NCBI GenBank assembly: GCA_051252075.1
Contig: JBPOFU010000004.1
Location: 54,567 to 118,566 of the forward strand
DNA: 64,000 nt
Direction of reading: 5' to 3'
Origin: Oceanococcus sp051252075
GTDB lineage: Bacteria > Pseudomonadota > Gammaproteobacteria > Nevskiales > Oceanococcaceae
Shown in pieces: positions 1-8,993 of the stretch. The first letter of the stretch is position 1, and each line of letters starts with the position of its first letter. Under the pieces are notes generated by a model. It worked only from the letters and a program-made list of their open reading frames with translations. It ran no database searches and had not been told where the DNA came from. Position numbers and translations under genes: made by a program.

Positions 1-807
1 GCTGGCGAATTGGTTGACCACTTGTTCACGATTCTCCTTGATCAGGGCAGTCATGAACCAAGGGCGCTCCTTGATCGCATCAATATTACGCATTTGCCAA
101 GCGACGTCGCCCATCAGCAAAATTTCCTGACCGCTGCTGGTTTTAATGAAGACCATTTGTGAGCCAGGGGTATGTCCCGGGGACTTAATTAAGACCACAC
201 CCGGCGCAATGCTGGTCATATCTTGGTAATCCAATGCTTGGTAGTTATCGAATATACCCTCGGGGAAGCTTGCAGGTTCCAAGCGGTCGGGGTGACTGAG
301 TTGTTCTTTGCTTAGGCGGATTTTGGGTAAAAGTTCAATCAGGTTCGGATGATCGACGAGTCCACCTATATGATCAAAATGCTCATGCGTGATGACGATT
401 TGACTGGCTTGGCGCATAGCCTCATCGATGCGCTGGCGCGCCTTAGAATCGAAATAATCAACCATAAAGCTCGGCAAGCCCTCGGTGTTTGCCATGCCCG
501 CATCCACAACGATGGACGAGCCTGGAAATTCCAATTTGTAGACATACACGGGAATTGCTGTGCCTTGCCACTTTTCACCGGCCATCACCATCGCTTCTGC
601 AAACGTCAATTGGGCAATCTGTTCGACTCGGACCTGGCTGGGCTTGGGGCCGCGGCCTTGTTCAGCCAAGGCTCGAACTTTGCCGATATCCAAGGTATAG
701 CTGCTGGGATCGGCGGCGCTCGGGCTGTGCAGAACTGCCGCATACCAAAGTGCCGACAGCGCAGCGAGAGTGGCGAAAATGAACAGTAAAAAAGTACTGA
801 GTTTCAA
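1..807 (-). CDS. MBL-fold metallo-hydrolase, 3' end missing
   Basis: Probable zinc-dependent hydrolase of the metallo-beta-lactamase superfamily; the substrate cannot be told. The reading frame is open from the left edge to a TTG codon at 807, giving 269 codons, and the C-terminus lies outside the window. The N-terminus (LKLSTFLLFIFATLAALSAL) is a signal peptide or membrane anchor, so the enzyme probably acts in the periplasm or at the membrane. The metal-binding motif THEHFDHIGG sits at residues 140-149 (bases 361-390), and a later SPGHTPGS segment (near 160-190) supplies the next histidine. The TTG start was chosen because AAGGA lies about 9 bases upstream and because an ATG-only start would cut off the signal sequence. 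It is divergent from the DUF4382/pilin operon. The fold is certain from the motif; the function is not. Confidence 0.85.
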   Translation of the reverse strand, partial: MKLSTFLLFIFATLAALSALWYAAVLHSPSAADPSSYTLDIGKVRALAEQGRGPKPSQVRVEQIAQLTFAEAMVMAGEKWQGTAIPVYVYKLEFPGSSIVVDAGMANTEGLPSFMVDYFDSKARQRIDEAMRQASQIVITHEHFDHIGGLVDHPNLIELLPKIRLSKEQLSHPDRLEPASFPEGIFDNYQALDYQDMTSIAPGVVLIKSPGHTPGSQMVFIKTSSGQEILLMGDVAWQMRNIDAIKERPWFMTALIKENREQVVNQFAS

Positions 808-966
808 GACGGCTGTCCTTGTTGCATATGTTTGAGTTGAGTGGCATGGAGCATAACGTAGGCGCCATTCGATGCGCGGCGAAATCGCAGCATAAATAAG
901 CAATGCCGCAAATCTATGCCGATTATCTGGGTAACTCTCCCCGTGGTCGGTTTTCCGGGGATATTG

Positions 967-1002
967 TTGACACAATCCATATATGGCATAAAGTTGCCAT
1001 AT
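967..1002 (+). promoter_or_regulatory. putative promoter with overlapping inverted repeat for the DUF4382/pilin operon
   Basis: A perfect -35 hexamer TTGACA lies at 967-972, with a weak -10 TAAAGT at 989-994 (spacing 16). Exactly over the -10 sits a perfect inverted repeat, ATATGGCA (981-988), six-base spacer, TGCCATAT (995-1002). A dimeric repressor binding here would block the promoter. The repeat is seen directly; its role as an operator is inference. Confidence 0.45.
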
Positions 1003-1026
1003 GTATTTATTTTGTGTTGGTGATGT

Positions 1027-1980
1027 ATGACTGGAATTTTTCAGCTCGGTAAACGAAGCGCTATCTATTTGTATAGTTCGTTACTTCTCGTTTTGGCGGC
1101 TTGCGGTTCCACTGCAGACATCTCTGGTACTGGGTTCGCGACCTTTGGAATCACCGATGCTCCGGTCGATGATGCAGAACGCGTTGTCATCGAAATTGCG
1201 GAGATCATCTTGCTAAAAGAAGATGAGCAGGTGTCGCTCACCGCAGGATTGCCACGTCAAATTGATTTGTTGTCACTACAGGGCGGCTTGCAAGACATTT
1301 TGATTGATGAGGCCGCGATCCCTGTTGGCGAATATTCTGAGATACGTTTAAAACTCAATGCGGTTGCGAGCAACTGTAGAAACCTGTCTCCCCCATACCC
1401 CTCGTTCATTACCGTCGATGGTGTCGACTATCCGCTGGCGGCTCCTAGCAGTGCCAGTTCCGGTGTGAAAGTGAAGGGCGACGTCAGCATAGCCAGTGGT
1501 GAAGTCAGCAAATTTGTCATCGATTTTGATCTGCGTAAGTCGATTGCACAGCGTAGCGGAGGCAGTTGCTACAACCTCAAGCCGGTCTTGCGTTTGGTCG
1601 AGCAGGACGACGCTGGAGTGATCTTCGGGCAAGTTGATGCCGCACTGTTGCAAGACTCGAGCTGCACTTCAGACCCACAATCTGGCGCTGGTGCCGCGGT
1701 CTATGTGTTTTCCGGCGGGGGCGTAGATCCTGTCGATATTCAAGGCACTGAGGATGATCCAGTAACGACGGCATCGTTGCAAGTGACCGATGATGGTTTT
1801 GAATACACCGCAGCCTTCTTGCCGCCGGGTGAATACACCGCCGCTTTGAGCTGTCAGGCCGGTGATGATCGAATAGACGCTGCAGATGCTATCGCGTTTG
1901 CTCAGTCTAGCGTTGTGTCCGTGGGCAGCGGTTCTCAAAGCCAAGTGGATTTTGAGATCAACAGTGTTGGAGTTCGGTAA
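1027..1980 (+). CDS. DUF4382 domain lipoprotein (copy 1)
   Basis: A 317-residue secreted lipoprotein of the DUF4382 family, whose function is not established. A signal peptide ends in a lipobox (LVLAAC, Cys near residue 26), so it should be lipid-anchored. Next come DISGTG and the DUF4382 core with DAPVDDAERVVIEIAEI, LLSLQGGLQDIL and GEYSEIRLKLNA. A C-terminal domain ends with PPGEYTAALSCQAGDD, which looks like a beta-sandwich (carboxypeptidase-regulatory-like) fold. Its TAA stop overlaps the ATG of the pilin gene (TAATG), so it is the first gene of the minor-pilin operon and is translationally coupled to it. A same-length paralogue (9850-10803) closes the cluster. The ribosome binding site is weak. 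Confidence 0.85.
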   Translation: MTGIFQLGKRSAIYLYSSLLLVLAACGSTADISGTGFATFGITDAPVDDAERVVIEIAEIILLKEDEQVSLTAGLPRQIDLLSLQGGLQDILIDEAAIPVGEYSEIRLKLNAVASNCRNLSPPYPSFITVDGVDYPLAAPSSASSGVKVKGDVSIASGEVSKFVIDFDLRKSIAQRSGGSCYNLKPVLRLVEQDDAGVIFGQVDAALLQDSSCTSDPQSGAGAAVYVFSGGGVDPVDIQGTEDDPVTTASLQVTDDGFEYTAAFLPPGEYTAALSCQAGDDRIDAADAIAFAQSSVVSVGSGSQSQVDFEINSVGVR

Positions 1981-2387
1981 TGCTCGGATGCTCAGCAAAG
2001 TATAGAAAACAGCCGGGATTCACCCTGGTTGAACTGCTGATTGTTGTTGCCATTGTCGGTTTGTTGGCGGCCATTGCACTACCGTCCTATCAGCAATCAG
2101 TTATTAAAGGCCGACGGGCTGCAGCACAAGGCCTGTTAATGGATTTGGCGCAACGTGAACAACAGTATTTCGCTGATAGCCGCAGCTTTACCAGTGACCT
2201 TGCTGTTTTAGGCGTCAGCGTGCCCGCTGATGTTGCTAAGTACTACACCGTGGCCGTGACGTTAGTCGCGGGGCCCCCGGCCAGTTTCTTAATCGAGGCC
2301 ACGCCTGTCTCCGGTACCCAGCAAACCGTTGATGGTGTTATTTCTATTGATAAAGCAGGCGAGCGCTTGCCGGCAGATAAATGGTAA
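1980..2387 (+). CDS. pilE: type IV pilin PilE-like minor pilin
   Basis: Type IV pilus (minor) pilin of 135 residues. It has a short leader ending in Gly13, then the prepilin peptidase signature FTLVELL with Glu at mature position 5, and the hydrophobic helix IVVAIVGLLAAIALPSYQ. The region around LMDLAQREQQYFADSRSF is typical of the PilE/ComP-like minor pilins found beside PilY1 in gammaproteobacteria. The gene overlaps its neighbours on both sides (TAATG upstream; 7 bases with fimT downstream). Usually pilE follows pilY1; here it comes first. It should be matured by PilD and assembled into the pilus tip complex; pilD and the motor genes are not in this window. Confidence 0.85.
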   Translation: MLGCSAKYRKQPGFTLVELLIVVAIVGLLAAIALPSYQQSVIKGRRAAAQGLLMDLAQREQQYFADSRSFTSDLAVLGVSVPADVAKYYTVAVTLVAGPPASFLIEATPVSGTQQTVDGVISIDKAGERLPADKW

Positions 2388-2842
2388 TTCAGCAACAGCA
2401 AGCGGGATTTACTCTCGCGGAATTGATGATTGTGGTTGCAATATCCGCCATATTGACTTCATTGGCTGCACCATCATTTCGTGAATTGATTGTAAATACC
2501 CGCCTGCAAGCGGCGACTTCTGATATGCAAGCAGGGTTGCTATTGGCACGCAGTGAGGCAGTAAAAAGAAATGCACAAGTGCGTTTTCTACCACTTACTG
2601 GCGGGTGGAATAAAGGCTGGCAGGTCGTCGACCCCAACGATGTTGTATTGGCGACGATAGGCGGTGAGAGCAATCTTGCTATCAGCGCCAACATGGCGGC
2701 GTTGCAATATCTACCATCTGGTCGAATTTCTGGTGTGACCGCACCAGAATTTGAAATCAGCGATCCCCGCGAAGTCGGCAAAACGCGTTGCCTGCGTTCT
2801 GACCGTAGTGGTCGCCCCTATGTGCAGGTCGAGCCATGTTAG
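2381..2842 (+). CDS. fimT: minor pseudopilin FimT/GspH-type
   Basis: A 153-residue minor pilin of the GspH/FimT family. The prepilin site is QQQAG^FTLAELM with Glu14 at mature position 5, followed by the helix IVVAISAILTSLAAPSF. The body has the family features RLQAATSDMQAGLLLARSEAVKRN and the C-terminal GRPYVQVEPC with Cys. FimT/FimU starts the assembly of the tip subcomplex and, in some species, binds DNA during natural transformation; that role is not shown here. It overlaps pilE by 7 bases and pilV by 7 bases, so all are co-translated. Confidence 0.88.
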   Translation: MVIQQQQAGFTLAELMIVVAISAILTSLAAPSFRELIVNTRLQAATSDMQAGLLLARSEAVKRNAQVRFLPLTGGWNKGWQVVDPNDVVLATIGGESNLAISANMAALQYLPSGRISGVTAPEFEISDPREVGKTRCLRSDRSGRPYVQVEPC

Positions 2843-3441
2843 TTAAACCTAAGATTCTGAGCGACGGACCATTGTTCAATCAAGGATTTACCTTGATTGA
2901 AGTGCTGGTCTCCGTTGTAATTTTTTCAATTGGCATTATGGGCATTTCGGCGCTTCAATTGAACTTGCAAACCCTACATGTGGATGCTTATCAGCGCTCC
3001 CAAGCGATCTTGATCATGCGTTCTATTAGTGAGCGCTTGGTTGCCAATCCGGTCAATGTTGCCGCTTATGTAACGGGCACAGCCAATCCAGTTGGCGTCG
3101 GTGACGCGCTAGGTGCGGATTGTGAAAATGCGGCTGATGAAGTTACCCGAGATATGTGCGAGTGGAGCCAGTTACTCAAGGGCGCTGGTGAATCTTTGGG
3201 TACGGATCAGGTCGGGGCAATGATAGGAGCGCGTGGATGCATTGAGCAGATCCAAGTGCCCGATCCTACTGTGAGCATCTGTACACCCGGCATCTACAGG
3301 TTGTCAATTGCATGGCAGGGTATGAATCTTACCAAAGCCCCCAATGAAATTATGGCATGCGGTGCGAATCAGTTTGGCGATGAAAAGCTCAGGCGCATAG
3401 TCACCAGCACAGTCACAACGGGGCTGAACCGATGTTCGTAA
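2836..3441 (+). CDS. pilV: type IV pilus minor pilin PilV
   Basis: A 201-residue minor pilin. The leader ends at Gly17, then FTLIEVLVSVVIFSIGIMGI with Glu at mature position 5; the IEVLV(S)xVI(F)S(I)G core is diagnostic for PilV/GspI-like subunits. Several cysteines (GADCEN, DMCEW, GCIEQ, SICTPG, MACGA, NRCS) suggest disulphides in the exposed domain. It overlaps fimT by 7 bases and pilW by 10 bases. PilV is a building block of the PilVWX-FimU-PilY1 complex that primes pilus assembly in Pseudomonas. Confidence 0.88.
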   Translation: MLVKPKILSDGPLFNQGFTLIEVLVSVVIFSIGIMGISALQLNLQTLHVDAYQRSQAILIMRSISERLVANPVNVAAYVTGTANPVGVGDALGADCENAADEVTRDMCEWSQLLKGAGESLGTDQVGAMIGARGCIEQIQVPDPTVSICTPGIYRLSIAWQGMNLTKAPNEIMACGANQFGDEKLRRIVTSTVTTGLNRCS

Positions 3442-4505
3442 AACAGAATTTGGCTGGGAGTTATCAAAGAAAGAGTCGGCAACAGCAAGCGGGTTTGACC
3501 TTGATCGAATTGATGGTCGGGATGCTGGTGTCCCTACTCGTGCTGTTGGCACTGACGACCTTCTTCGTCAACGGTATGCGGGCGCGGGCGGAAATGAATC
3601 GTTCCAACGAGTTGGTTGAGAATGGGCGCTATACGCTGCAGTTAATGACCCGAGACTTACAGAATGCTGGATATTTCGGTGAATTTGATCTCGCGCTAGC
3701 TGAAGCCAGCATGGATTTTCCAGCGGACCTACCGAATCCATGTGCCGCGGATCTGGCGAGTTTGGATTTTGCCATTCCCTTCCATATTCAAGGTTTCGAT
3801 GGCGATGTGGATATTAACCTCGGTTGCATTAGCGATTGGAAATCGGGCACTGATGTCGTTGTCGTTAGGCGCCTAAGCTCTTGTTTTAACACTGATCCTG
3901 GTTGTACGGTGGTTGCGGGCGCACCTTATTTTCAAGCATCGCAGTGCAATGGGCCTGGCGAACTGCAATCCGCAGATTCTGATGAGTGGTTTCGATTGCA
4001 TACACAAGCGGCGCCACTCATAAAAACTTGGCGTGATTGTGTGTCTATCAATCGGGCGCGCCGCTTTCGCACACATATTTACTTTGTTGCCAATAACGAT
4101 ATATCAGGCGATGGAATTCCGACTTTGAAACGAGCAGAACTTGGTGCCGGGGGATTCTCCATTGTTCCTTTAGCCAACGGTGTGGAGTCTTTTCAAATCG
4201 AGTATGGCGTGGATACGAATGGAGACAGCGCACCTGACGGGTTTACCGCTGATCCAAGCGTTTTCAATGGCTGCGCAGATGCAGATTGCCGCATTTTGAA
4301 CTGGAGAGATGTAACGGCGGTAAAACTCGCGGTGCTAATGCGCTCACTGTCGGGTGCGCAAAAGCAAAGTGTCAAGAAGAGCTTTAATTTAGGGCTGGAT
4401 GTTGCGGGGAATGATGTTGTGCTCGGCCCATTTGACGACAAATTCAAGCGTCATGCATTTCACTCTGTTGTCGCTTTGAAAAGTGTCGTGGGGCGTCGTC
4501 GATGA
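3432..4505 (+). CDS. pilW: type IV pilus minor pilin PilW
   Basis: A 357-residue minor pilin of the PilW family. The prepilin site is QQAG^LTLIELMVGM (Gly21, Glu26), followed by LVSLLVLLALTTFFVNG. The downstream segment NGRYTLQLMTRDLQNAGYFG is the PilW signature. A large cysteine-containing globular domain follows, with C-terminal HAFHSVVALKSVVGRRR. It overlaps pilV by 10 bases and pilX by 4 bases (ATGA). It is part of the pilus tip complex in the inner membrane and pilus. Confidence 0.9.
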   Translation: MFVKQNLAGSYQRKSRQQQAGLTLIELMVGMLVSLLVLLALTTFFVNGMRARAEMNRSNELVENGRYTLQLMTRDLQNAGYFGEFDLALAEASMDFPADLPNPCAADLASLDFAIPFHIQGFDGDVDINLGCISDWKSGTDVVVVRRLSSCFNTDPGCTVVAGAPYFQASQCNGPGELQSADSDEWFRLHTQAAPLIKTWRDCVSINRARRFRTHIYFVANNDISGDGIPTLKRAELGAGGFSIVPLANGVESFQIEYGVDTNGDSAPDGFTADPSVFNGCADADCRILNWRDVTAVKLAVLMRSLSGAQKQSVKKSFNLGLDVAGNDVVLGPFDDKFKRHAFHSVVALKSVVGRRR

Positions 4506-5092
4506 AACCGCTTTTGAAATCGCAGCGCGGAGCCACTTTGATCGTTGGCCTGATCATGCTGATGGTGACCAGCGTATCCCTGATGTCTTTGTACAACTAC
4601 AGCAAAATTAGCTTTGAGATCGTGCAGAACTTACAAAGCGAATCCATTGCGGTGGATTTGGCGAATGCGACTCTCGAGGGTGCCATCAGTACCACTCGGG
4701 TGGTGAATGCTCCTTCAGCGGTGTTCTTGCTGGGCTGTGATGGTTTCCAGAATTCACAATGCTTTGATATCGATGCTGACGGCCGAAATGATGTCGTTGT
4801 GCAACTCAACCCACAGCCATTTTGTGTGCAAGCGCAAATTATTCAAAACCGGCAACTGAATTTTGATAGCGCCGAAGACGAACCGTGCATCGTCAGTGCT
4901 ACCACCGATTTTGGTGTCATAGGTGCGGCCTCTGACAATTCGCTGTGTTCCAGCAGCTTATGGGAGGTCACTGCGGTAGCTACCGATGCAGTGACTCAAA
5001 GCAACCAATCCGTGACTGGTGATTATGCGGTCAGGGTGGCAACTGCCAATGTGCTGACGTCATGTCCTGCTGGAGGCCCTCGACCATGGTAA
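4502..5092 (+). CDS. pilX: type IV pilus minor pilin PilX
   Basis: A 196-residue minor pilin of the PilX type. The leader QRG is followed by ATLIVGLIMLMVTSVSLMSL. Cleavage after Gly10 leaves no Glu at mature position 5, as in the GspK-like subunit that caps pseudopili. The segment NLQSESIAVDLANATLEGAI is typical of PilX. The start overlaps the pilW stop (ATGA), and the end overlaps the pilY1 start by 7 bases. In Pseudomonas this subunit bridges the minor pilins and PilY1. Confidence 0.87.
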   Translation: MKPLLKSQRGATLIVGLIMLMVTSVSLMSLYNYSKISFEIVQNLQSESIAVDLANATLEGAISTTRVVNAPSAVFLLGCDGFQNSQCFDIDADGRNDVVVQLNPQPFCVQAQIIQNRQLNFDSAEDEPCIVSATTDFGVIGAASDNSLCSSSLWEVTAVATDAVTQSNQSVTGDYAVRVATANVLTSCPAGGPRPW

Positions 5093-8000
5093 ATAAAAAA
5101 ATGATGAGACATCTTTCAAAACTGGCGCTGGCAGCGTGCACAGCGCTCACCGTGTTCTTGCCTTTCCAGGCCGCTTCTGAAGACATAGAAATCTTCTCTG
5201 CGGATGACTCCAGCTTGGTCAGCAAACCCAATGTGCTGATTGTTATTGATAACAGCGCCAACTGGTCTCGACAATCGCAAAAATGGCCGGGTGGACTGAC
5301 TCAGGGCCAATCGGAAGCGCGTGCGATCAAGAAAGTCATAGAATCGCTGGATGATGATTCTATCAATGTCGGCCTGCTGGAATACTCCACAGCGGGTAAC
5401 GCAAATACCAATGAAGGTGGTTATATTCGGTATCACATTCGTCCACTCAATGCGAATAATAAAGTGGCCTTTTCCGGCGAGCTGGACACCATTTTTAACA
5501 ACATCAATGACCCGATAGAAAAACGTTCCAGCGGCAATGCATTCGGCACTCTATTTTGGGATATTTATAACTACCTCGGTGGGTTTAACCAATCGCAAAC
5601 CGGCTCGGGTACGCCCGCCAGTCGTGCCGATTCGGCCGCGTATTCCAGCCAGTATTCCCAGTTTCGCTCACCATTGACGGCGGTTGATTTCTGCCGCAGA
5701 ACCATCGTTATTTTTATCGGAAATAATGTACAAAGTGGACCATCCAAAGATGGCGCTGGCCCTATCGACGCGCTGGCAAATTTGGGTGGGGATACCACAG
5801 ATATTCCGTTTGCTGAATATCAGGTAACTGAGCAGCCTATCGAGGTTTCTCGTGGTTATAGCAATGCGTGTTATCTCAGTGCCGCAGCATGTACGAGTGC
5901 GGAGGACAATGCGGAATGTGGTGAGCAAGGCTTTGATTCTTGCTATTGCAGCGGTGATGCGCCTAGCGCGTGTTTGCAATCCAAATACACGGTGGTAGGA
6001 ACAAAGTCAGTTGTCACTGACGTTTCACAGTCCACTGAAGTGAGTGCTAGCCGAATTTATACAGGGGAAAGCACGCAATCCTGCATCTTGTCCAATAAAG
6101 TGCCTGCGTATTCGTGTCCGGCGGACACGGTCACGTTCGAGGCGGATTCACCAAATCCGGGGCAAACTACGCGAGTAACCGAGAGTTGGTCACAGTGTCA
6201 GTATGAATTTACTGACAGTTCGGGCTGCAAAGGCCAGAAGGGTAATTACGAACCTAGAGGGTTTCGTACTATTACGCGTTTGGTTACAGAAGAAACTTCA
6301 ACATCCGATACCTTGGGACTAACGTCCTCGTGCTCGTTTGGCGCGGCGTCTTGCAACGTTGCCGATTATGTTGAATGTACTGACAGCACTTACTCATCTT
6401 GTGTGTGTACGACGCCCAGCACTACCGACGGATGCGCAGCAAGTACACGCAATTCCTACGAAATTGTAGGAAAAGCGACATCCAGTGTGGCTGAGCCGAC
6501 TGGAACATTTTCAGCGCCTACGGGAGGGCCTTGGGTTGCTGATGAATGGGCCCGTTTCCTACGCCAGCAGGGTGTCCCGCTACCGGGCTCCAATGGCGCA
6601 TCCTTTTCTCAAGTGTCGACATACTCAATTGACGTATTCAACGCCCAACAGAATGCAGATTTCTCAGGGTTATTGTTTAACATTGCTCGTGCCGGTGGCG
6701 GGAAGTACTACCAAGCAACCAATGAAGACGAAATTGTTAATGCGCTAAGCGAAATTTTTGACGAAATCCAAGCAGTCAATTCGGCATTTTCGTCCGCGAG
6801 CTTGCCGGTTAACGCGACCAACCGCTCACAAAGTGAAAACCAAGTCTACATTGGGGTTTTTAAACCCAATCGTGAGAAAAAGCCGCGCTGGTTTGGCAAT
6901 CTCAAGCGTTATCAATTGGTTGTTGATAACGCTTTATCAGTAGAGTTAGGCGATAGCCTTGGGCAATCCGCGGTTAATAACCAAACCGGCTTTATTAGCG
7001 ATTGTGCGGTGAGCTATTGGACAACGGATTCAGGCAATTATTGGCGTGATGTCATTGCTGATGATCCACCAGCCATCAGTGGCTGTGCAGCAGCCGCTAA
7101 CAAGAACTCCGATTTGCCGGATGGCCCCTTTGTGGAGAAAGGAGCAGTCGCGCAACGATTGCGAGAAGGGAATAGCTCCCTTGCGAGTCCGGATGCGAAT
7201 GGCGATTATGCCGTGAGTAGAAATATATATACGTCCTCAGGCAATTCGCTGGTCGCATTGAGTAGCTCGTCATTGGTTGAGCCGGTGAAATCGTATGCTC
7301 AGGGTGCGGATACTGGCGCATTGCCACAGGATGAAGACAGCGATTCCAGAACCAACGAAACGAGAGCATCAATACACGGTGACGTCATTCATTCGCGACC
7401 ACAGCCAATTAACTTTGGAGGAACGGCAGGTGTTGTGGTCTATTATGGGAGTAATGATGGGGCCTACCGCGCCGTACGGGGGAGTACTGGCGAAGAAATT
7501 TGGTCTTTTATCGCACCGGAGCACCTCAGTCGCTTGTCGCGTTTACAAGCGAATACACCAGCGGTCAATTTGTCAGGTGGGATCAATGGAAAACCGTATT
7601 TCTTTGATGGATCCACTGGGGTATTTCAAAACGAATCAAGTTCTGAAGTCATTATTTACCCCAGTCAGCGCCGCGGCGGGCGAAAGGTATATGCCTTTGA
7701 CGTCGCAACACCGTTGTCTGCACCCACTTTGCTGTGGAGTCGCGGCTGCCCGAATCTCGGCAACGATGCTGGTTGTGATGCTGGGTTTAACGACATAGGC
7801 CAGACTTGGTCGCGACCACTGCCCGCGTTTATTGAAGGGTTTTCGGATTCGAGCCCAGTACTGATATTCGCCGGGGGGGCGGATGCCTGTGAAGATGAAG
7901 ATTCAGCAGCCCCCAGTTGCTCGAATCCAAAGGGTGCCGGTGTCTATGTGTTGAATGCCAAAACTGGCGCGTTAATCAAATATTTTGATTTTAGTAGTAT

Positions 8001-8892
8001 TGATGCATCCGAACGTAGTGCGGTCGCGGATGTTGCTTTGGCCGATCCCAGTGGAGATGGCAAAGTAGATTTCGCGTATGCGGTGACGGCGGGCGGCAGT
8101 ATTTATCGTTTGGATTTTAGCGATGCGAACAATGAGTATCTGAAACTTGATCCTGCAGATTGGGTTGCCACCAAAGTAGCTTATACAAGTGGTGCGGGGC
8201 GAAAATTCTTGTACCCACCATCCATTGTGATATCAGGTGACGAATACTATATTGCGATTGGCTCAGGTGATCGAGAGCACCCGCTTTCTAGTCATTACAC
8301 GGCTTCCGTGACGAATCGCTTCTATGTTTTTCGAGATGATTTAACGGATATCGATTCAACGACGGCACTCAATCTTGACGACACCTCATTGATGGCAAAT
8401 TACACTGCGGACCCAGGTTGCGATCCGGATAGCCGAATCCTACCCAGCTCTACGCGTAAAGGCTGGTTTATCGATTTGACGGCTTATGGCCCAGGCGAAC
8501 AAGTGGTAACCACGCCGGTTATCGCTGGGGGGCAAGTTTTCTTTTCAACGAACCGTCCCACGCCACCTTCAGATGTTGCCTGTACGAGTAATCTGGGGCA
8601 GGCGCGGGGCTATATCTTGAGCCTACTCAATGGCAGTGGCGCGGTCGGTGTTGAAGGCTTTTGTGGCGGTGATCGTTCCGATGAGTTCACCGGAGGTGGG
8701 TTACCTCCATCGCCTGTGGTTGCAACAGTACCGATCGAAGTTGATGGTGAAATCATTGTCAAAACGGTGGTTATTGGTGCTGCTGATAAAGACGGCGGGC
8801 CAAGTTCCATCATTGGGGCACAAGAGGTCATACCCGCAATTAATTCAGCAAGGCGACCAGTATCTTGGCGTCGAAATACTGATACCGATTGA
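5086..8892 (+). CDS. pilY1: type IV pilus tip adhesin/assembly factor PilY1
   Basis: A 1268-residue PilY1. I place the start at ATG 5086: GGAGG lies at 5072-5076 and the signal peptide (MVNKKMMRHLSKLALAACTA...) begins there; an in-frame ATG at 5062 has no such site. A von Willebrand A-like domain follows, with PNVLIVIDNSANW at 49-60; the MIDAS-like motif is D-N-S-A-N, with Asn instead of the last Ser. It contains a Cys-rich insertion with two copies of one module (5869-6003 and 6331-6474). The C-terminal half is the PilY beta-propeller (HGDVIHSRPQPINFGG, YYGSNDGAYRAV), with a calcium-site-like DPSGDGKVDFAYAVTAGG. PilY1 is needed for pilus extension and for adhesion or surface sensing. It is the last of the overlapping pilin genes. 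Confidence 0.93.
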   Translation: MVNKKMMRHLSKLALAACTALTVFLPFQAASEDIEIFSADDSSLVSKPNVLIVIDNSANWSRQSQKWPGGLTQGQSEARAIKKVIESLDDDSINVGLLEYSTAGNANTNEGGYIRYHIRPLNANNKVAFSGELDTIFNNINDPIEKRSSGNAFGTLFWDIYNYLGGFNQSQTGSGTPASRADSAAYSSQYSQFRSPLTAVDFCRRTIVIFIGNNVQSGPSKDGAGPIDALANLGGDTTDIPFAEYQVTEQPIEVSRGYSNACYLSAAACTSAEDNAECGEQGFDSCYCSGDAPSACLQSKYTVVGTKSVVTDVSQSTEVSASRIYTGESTQSCILSNKVPAYSCPADTVTFEADSPNPGQTTRVTESWSQCQYEFTDSSGCKGQKGNYEPRGFRTITRLVTEETSTSDTLGLTSSCSFGAASCNVADYVECTDSTYSSCVCTTPSTTDGCAASTRNSYEIVGKATSSVAEPTGTFSAPTGGPWVADEWARFLRQQGVPLPGSNGASFSQVSTYSIDVFNAQQNADFSGLLFNIARAGGGKYYQATNEDEIVNALSEIFDEIQAVNSAFSSASLPVNATNRSQSENQVYIGVFKPNREKKPRWFGNLKRYQLVVDNALSVELGDSLGQSAVNNQTGFISDCAVSYWTTDSGNYWRDVIADDPPAISGCAAAANKNSDLPDGPFVEKGAVAQRLREGNSSLASPDANGDYAVSRNIYTSSGNSLVALSSSSLVEPVKSYAQGADTGALPQDEDSDSRTNETRASIHGDVIHSRPQPINFGGTAGVVVYYGSNDGAYRAVRGSTGEEIWSFIAPEHLSRLSRLQANTPAVNLSGGINGKPYFFDGSTGVFQNESSSEVIIYPSQRRGGRKVYAFDVATPLSAPTLLWSRGCPNLGNDAGCDAGFNDIGQTWSRPLPAFIEGFSDSSPVLIFAGGADACEDEDSAAPSCSNPKGAGVYVLNAKTGALIKYFDFSSIDASERSAVADVALADPSGDGKVDFAYAVTAGGSIYRLDFSDANNEYLKLDPADWVATKVAYTSGAGRKFLYPPSIVISGDEYYIAIGSGDREHPLSSHYTASVTNRFYVFRDDLTDIDSTTALNLDDTSLMANYTADPGCDPDSRILPSSTRKGWFIDLTAYGPGEQVVTTPVIAGGQVFFSTNRPTPPSDVACTSNLGQARGYILSLLNGSGAVGVEGFCGGDRSDEFTGGGLPPSPVVATVPIEVDGEIIVKTVVIGAADKDGGPSSIIGAQEVIPAINSARRPVSWRRNTDTD

Positions 8893-8917
8893 TTGTTAGG
8901 GTGCTGAATTGCCACAA

Positions 8918-8929
8918 TGAGTGCACTCA
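8918..8929. promoter_or_regulatory. 12-base perfect palindrome between pilY1 and the DUF6502-like gene
   Basis: TGAGTGCACTCA lies in the 101-base gap after pilY1. It could be an operator for the downstream pair of genes. No clear promoter hexamers were found next to it, so this is only a candidate. Confidence 0.25.
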
Positions 8930-8993
8930 CGGGCTTGGCTAGTGGGAACACAGTTGTTTTCATAAGCGTGTGGGGGCGCGTTGGCGGCAATTT

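Noticed and set aside
349..789. Plus-strand frame of 146 codons at the left edge
   Set aside because: Antisense to the MBL-fold gene, whose THEHFDHIGG motif proves the minus strand is coding.
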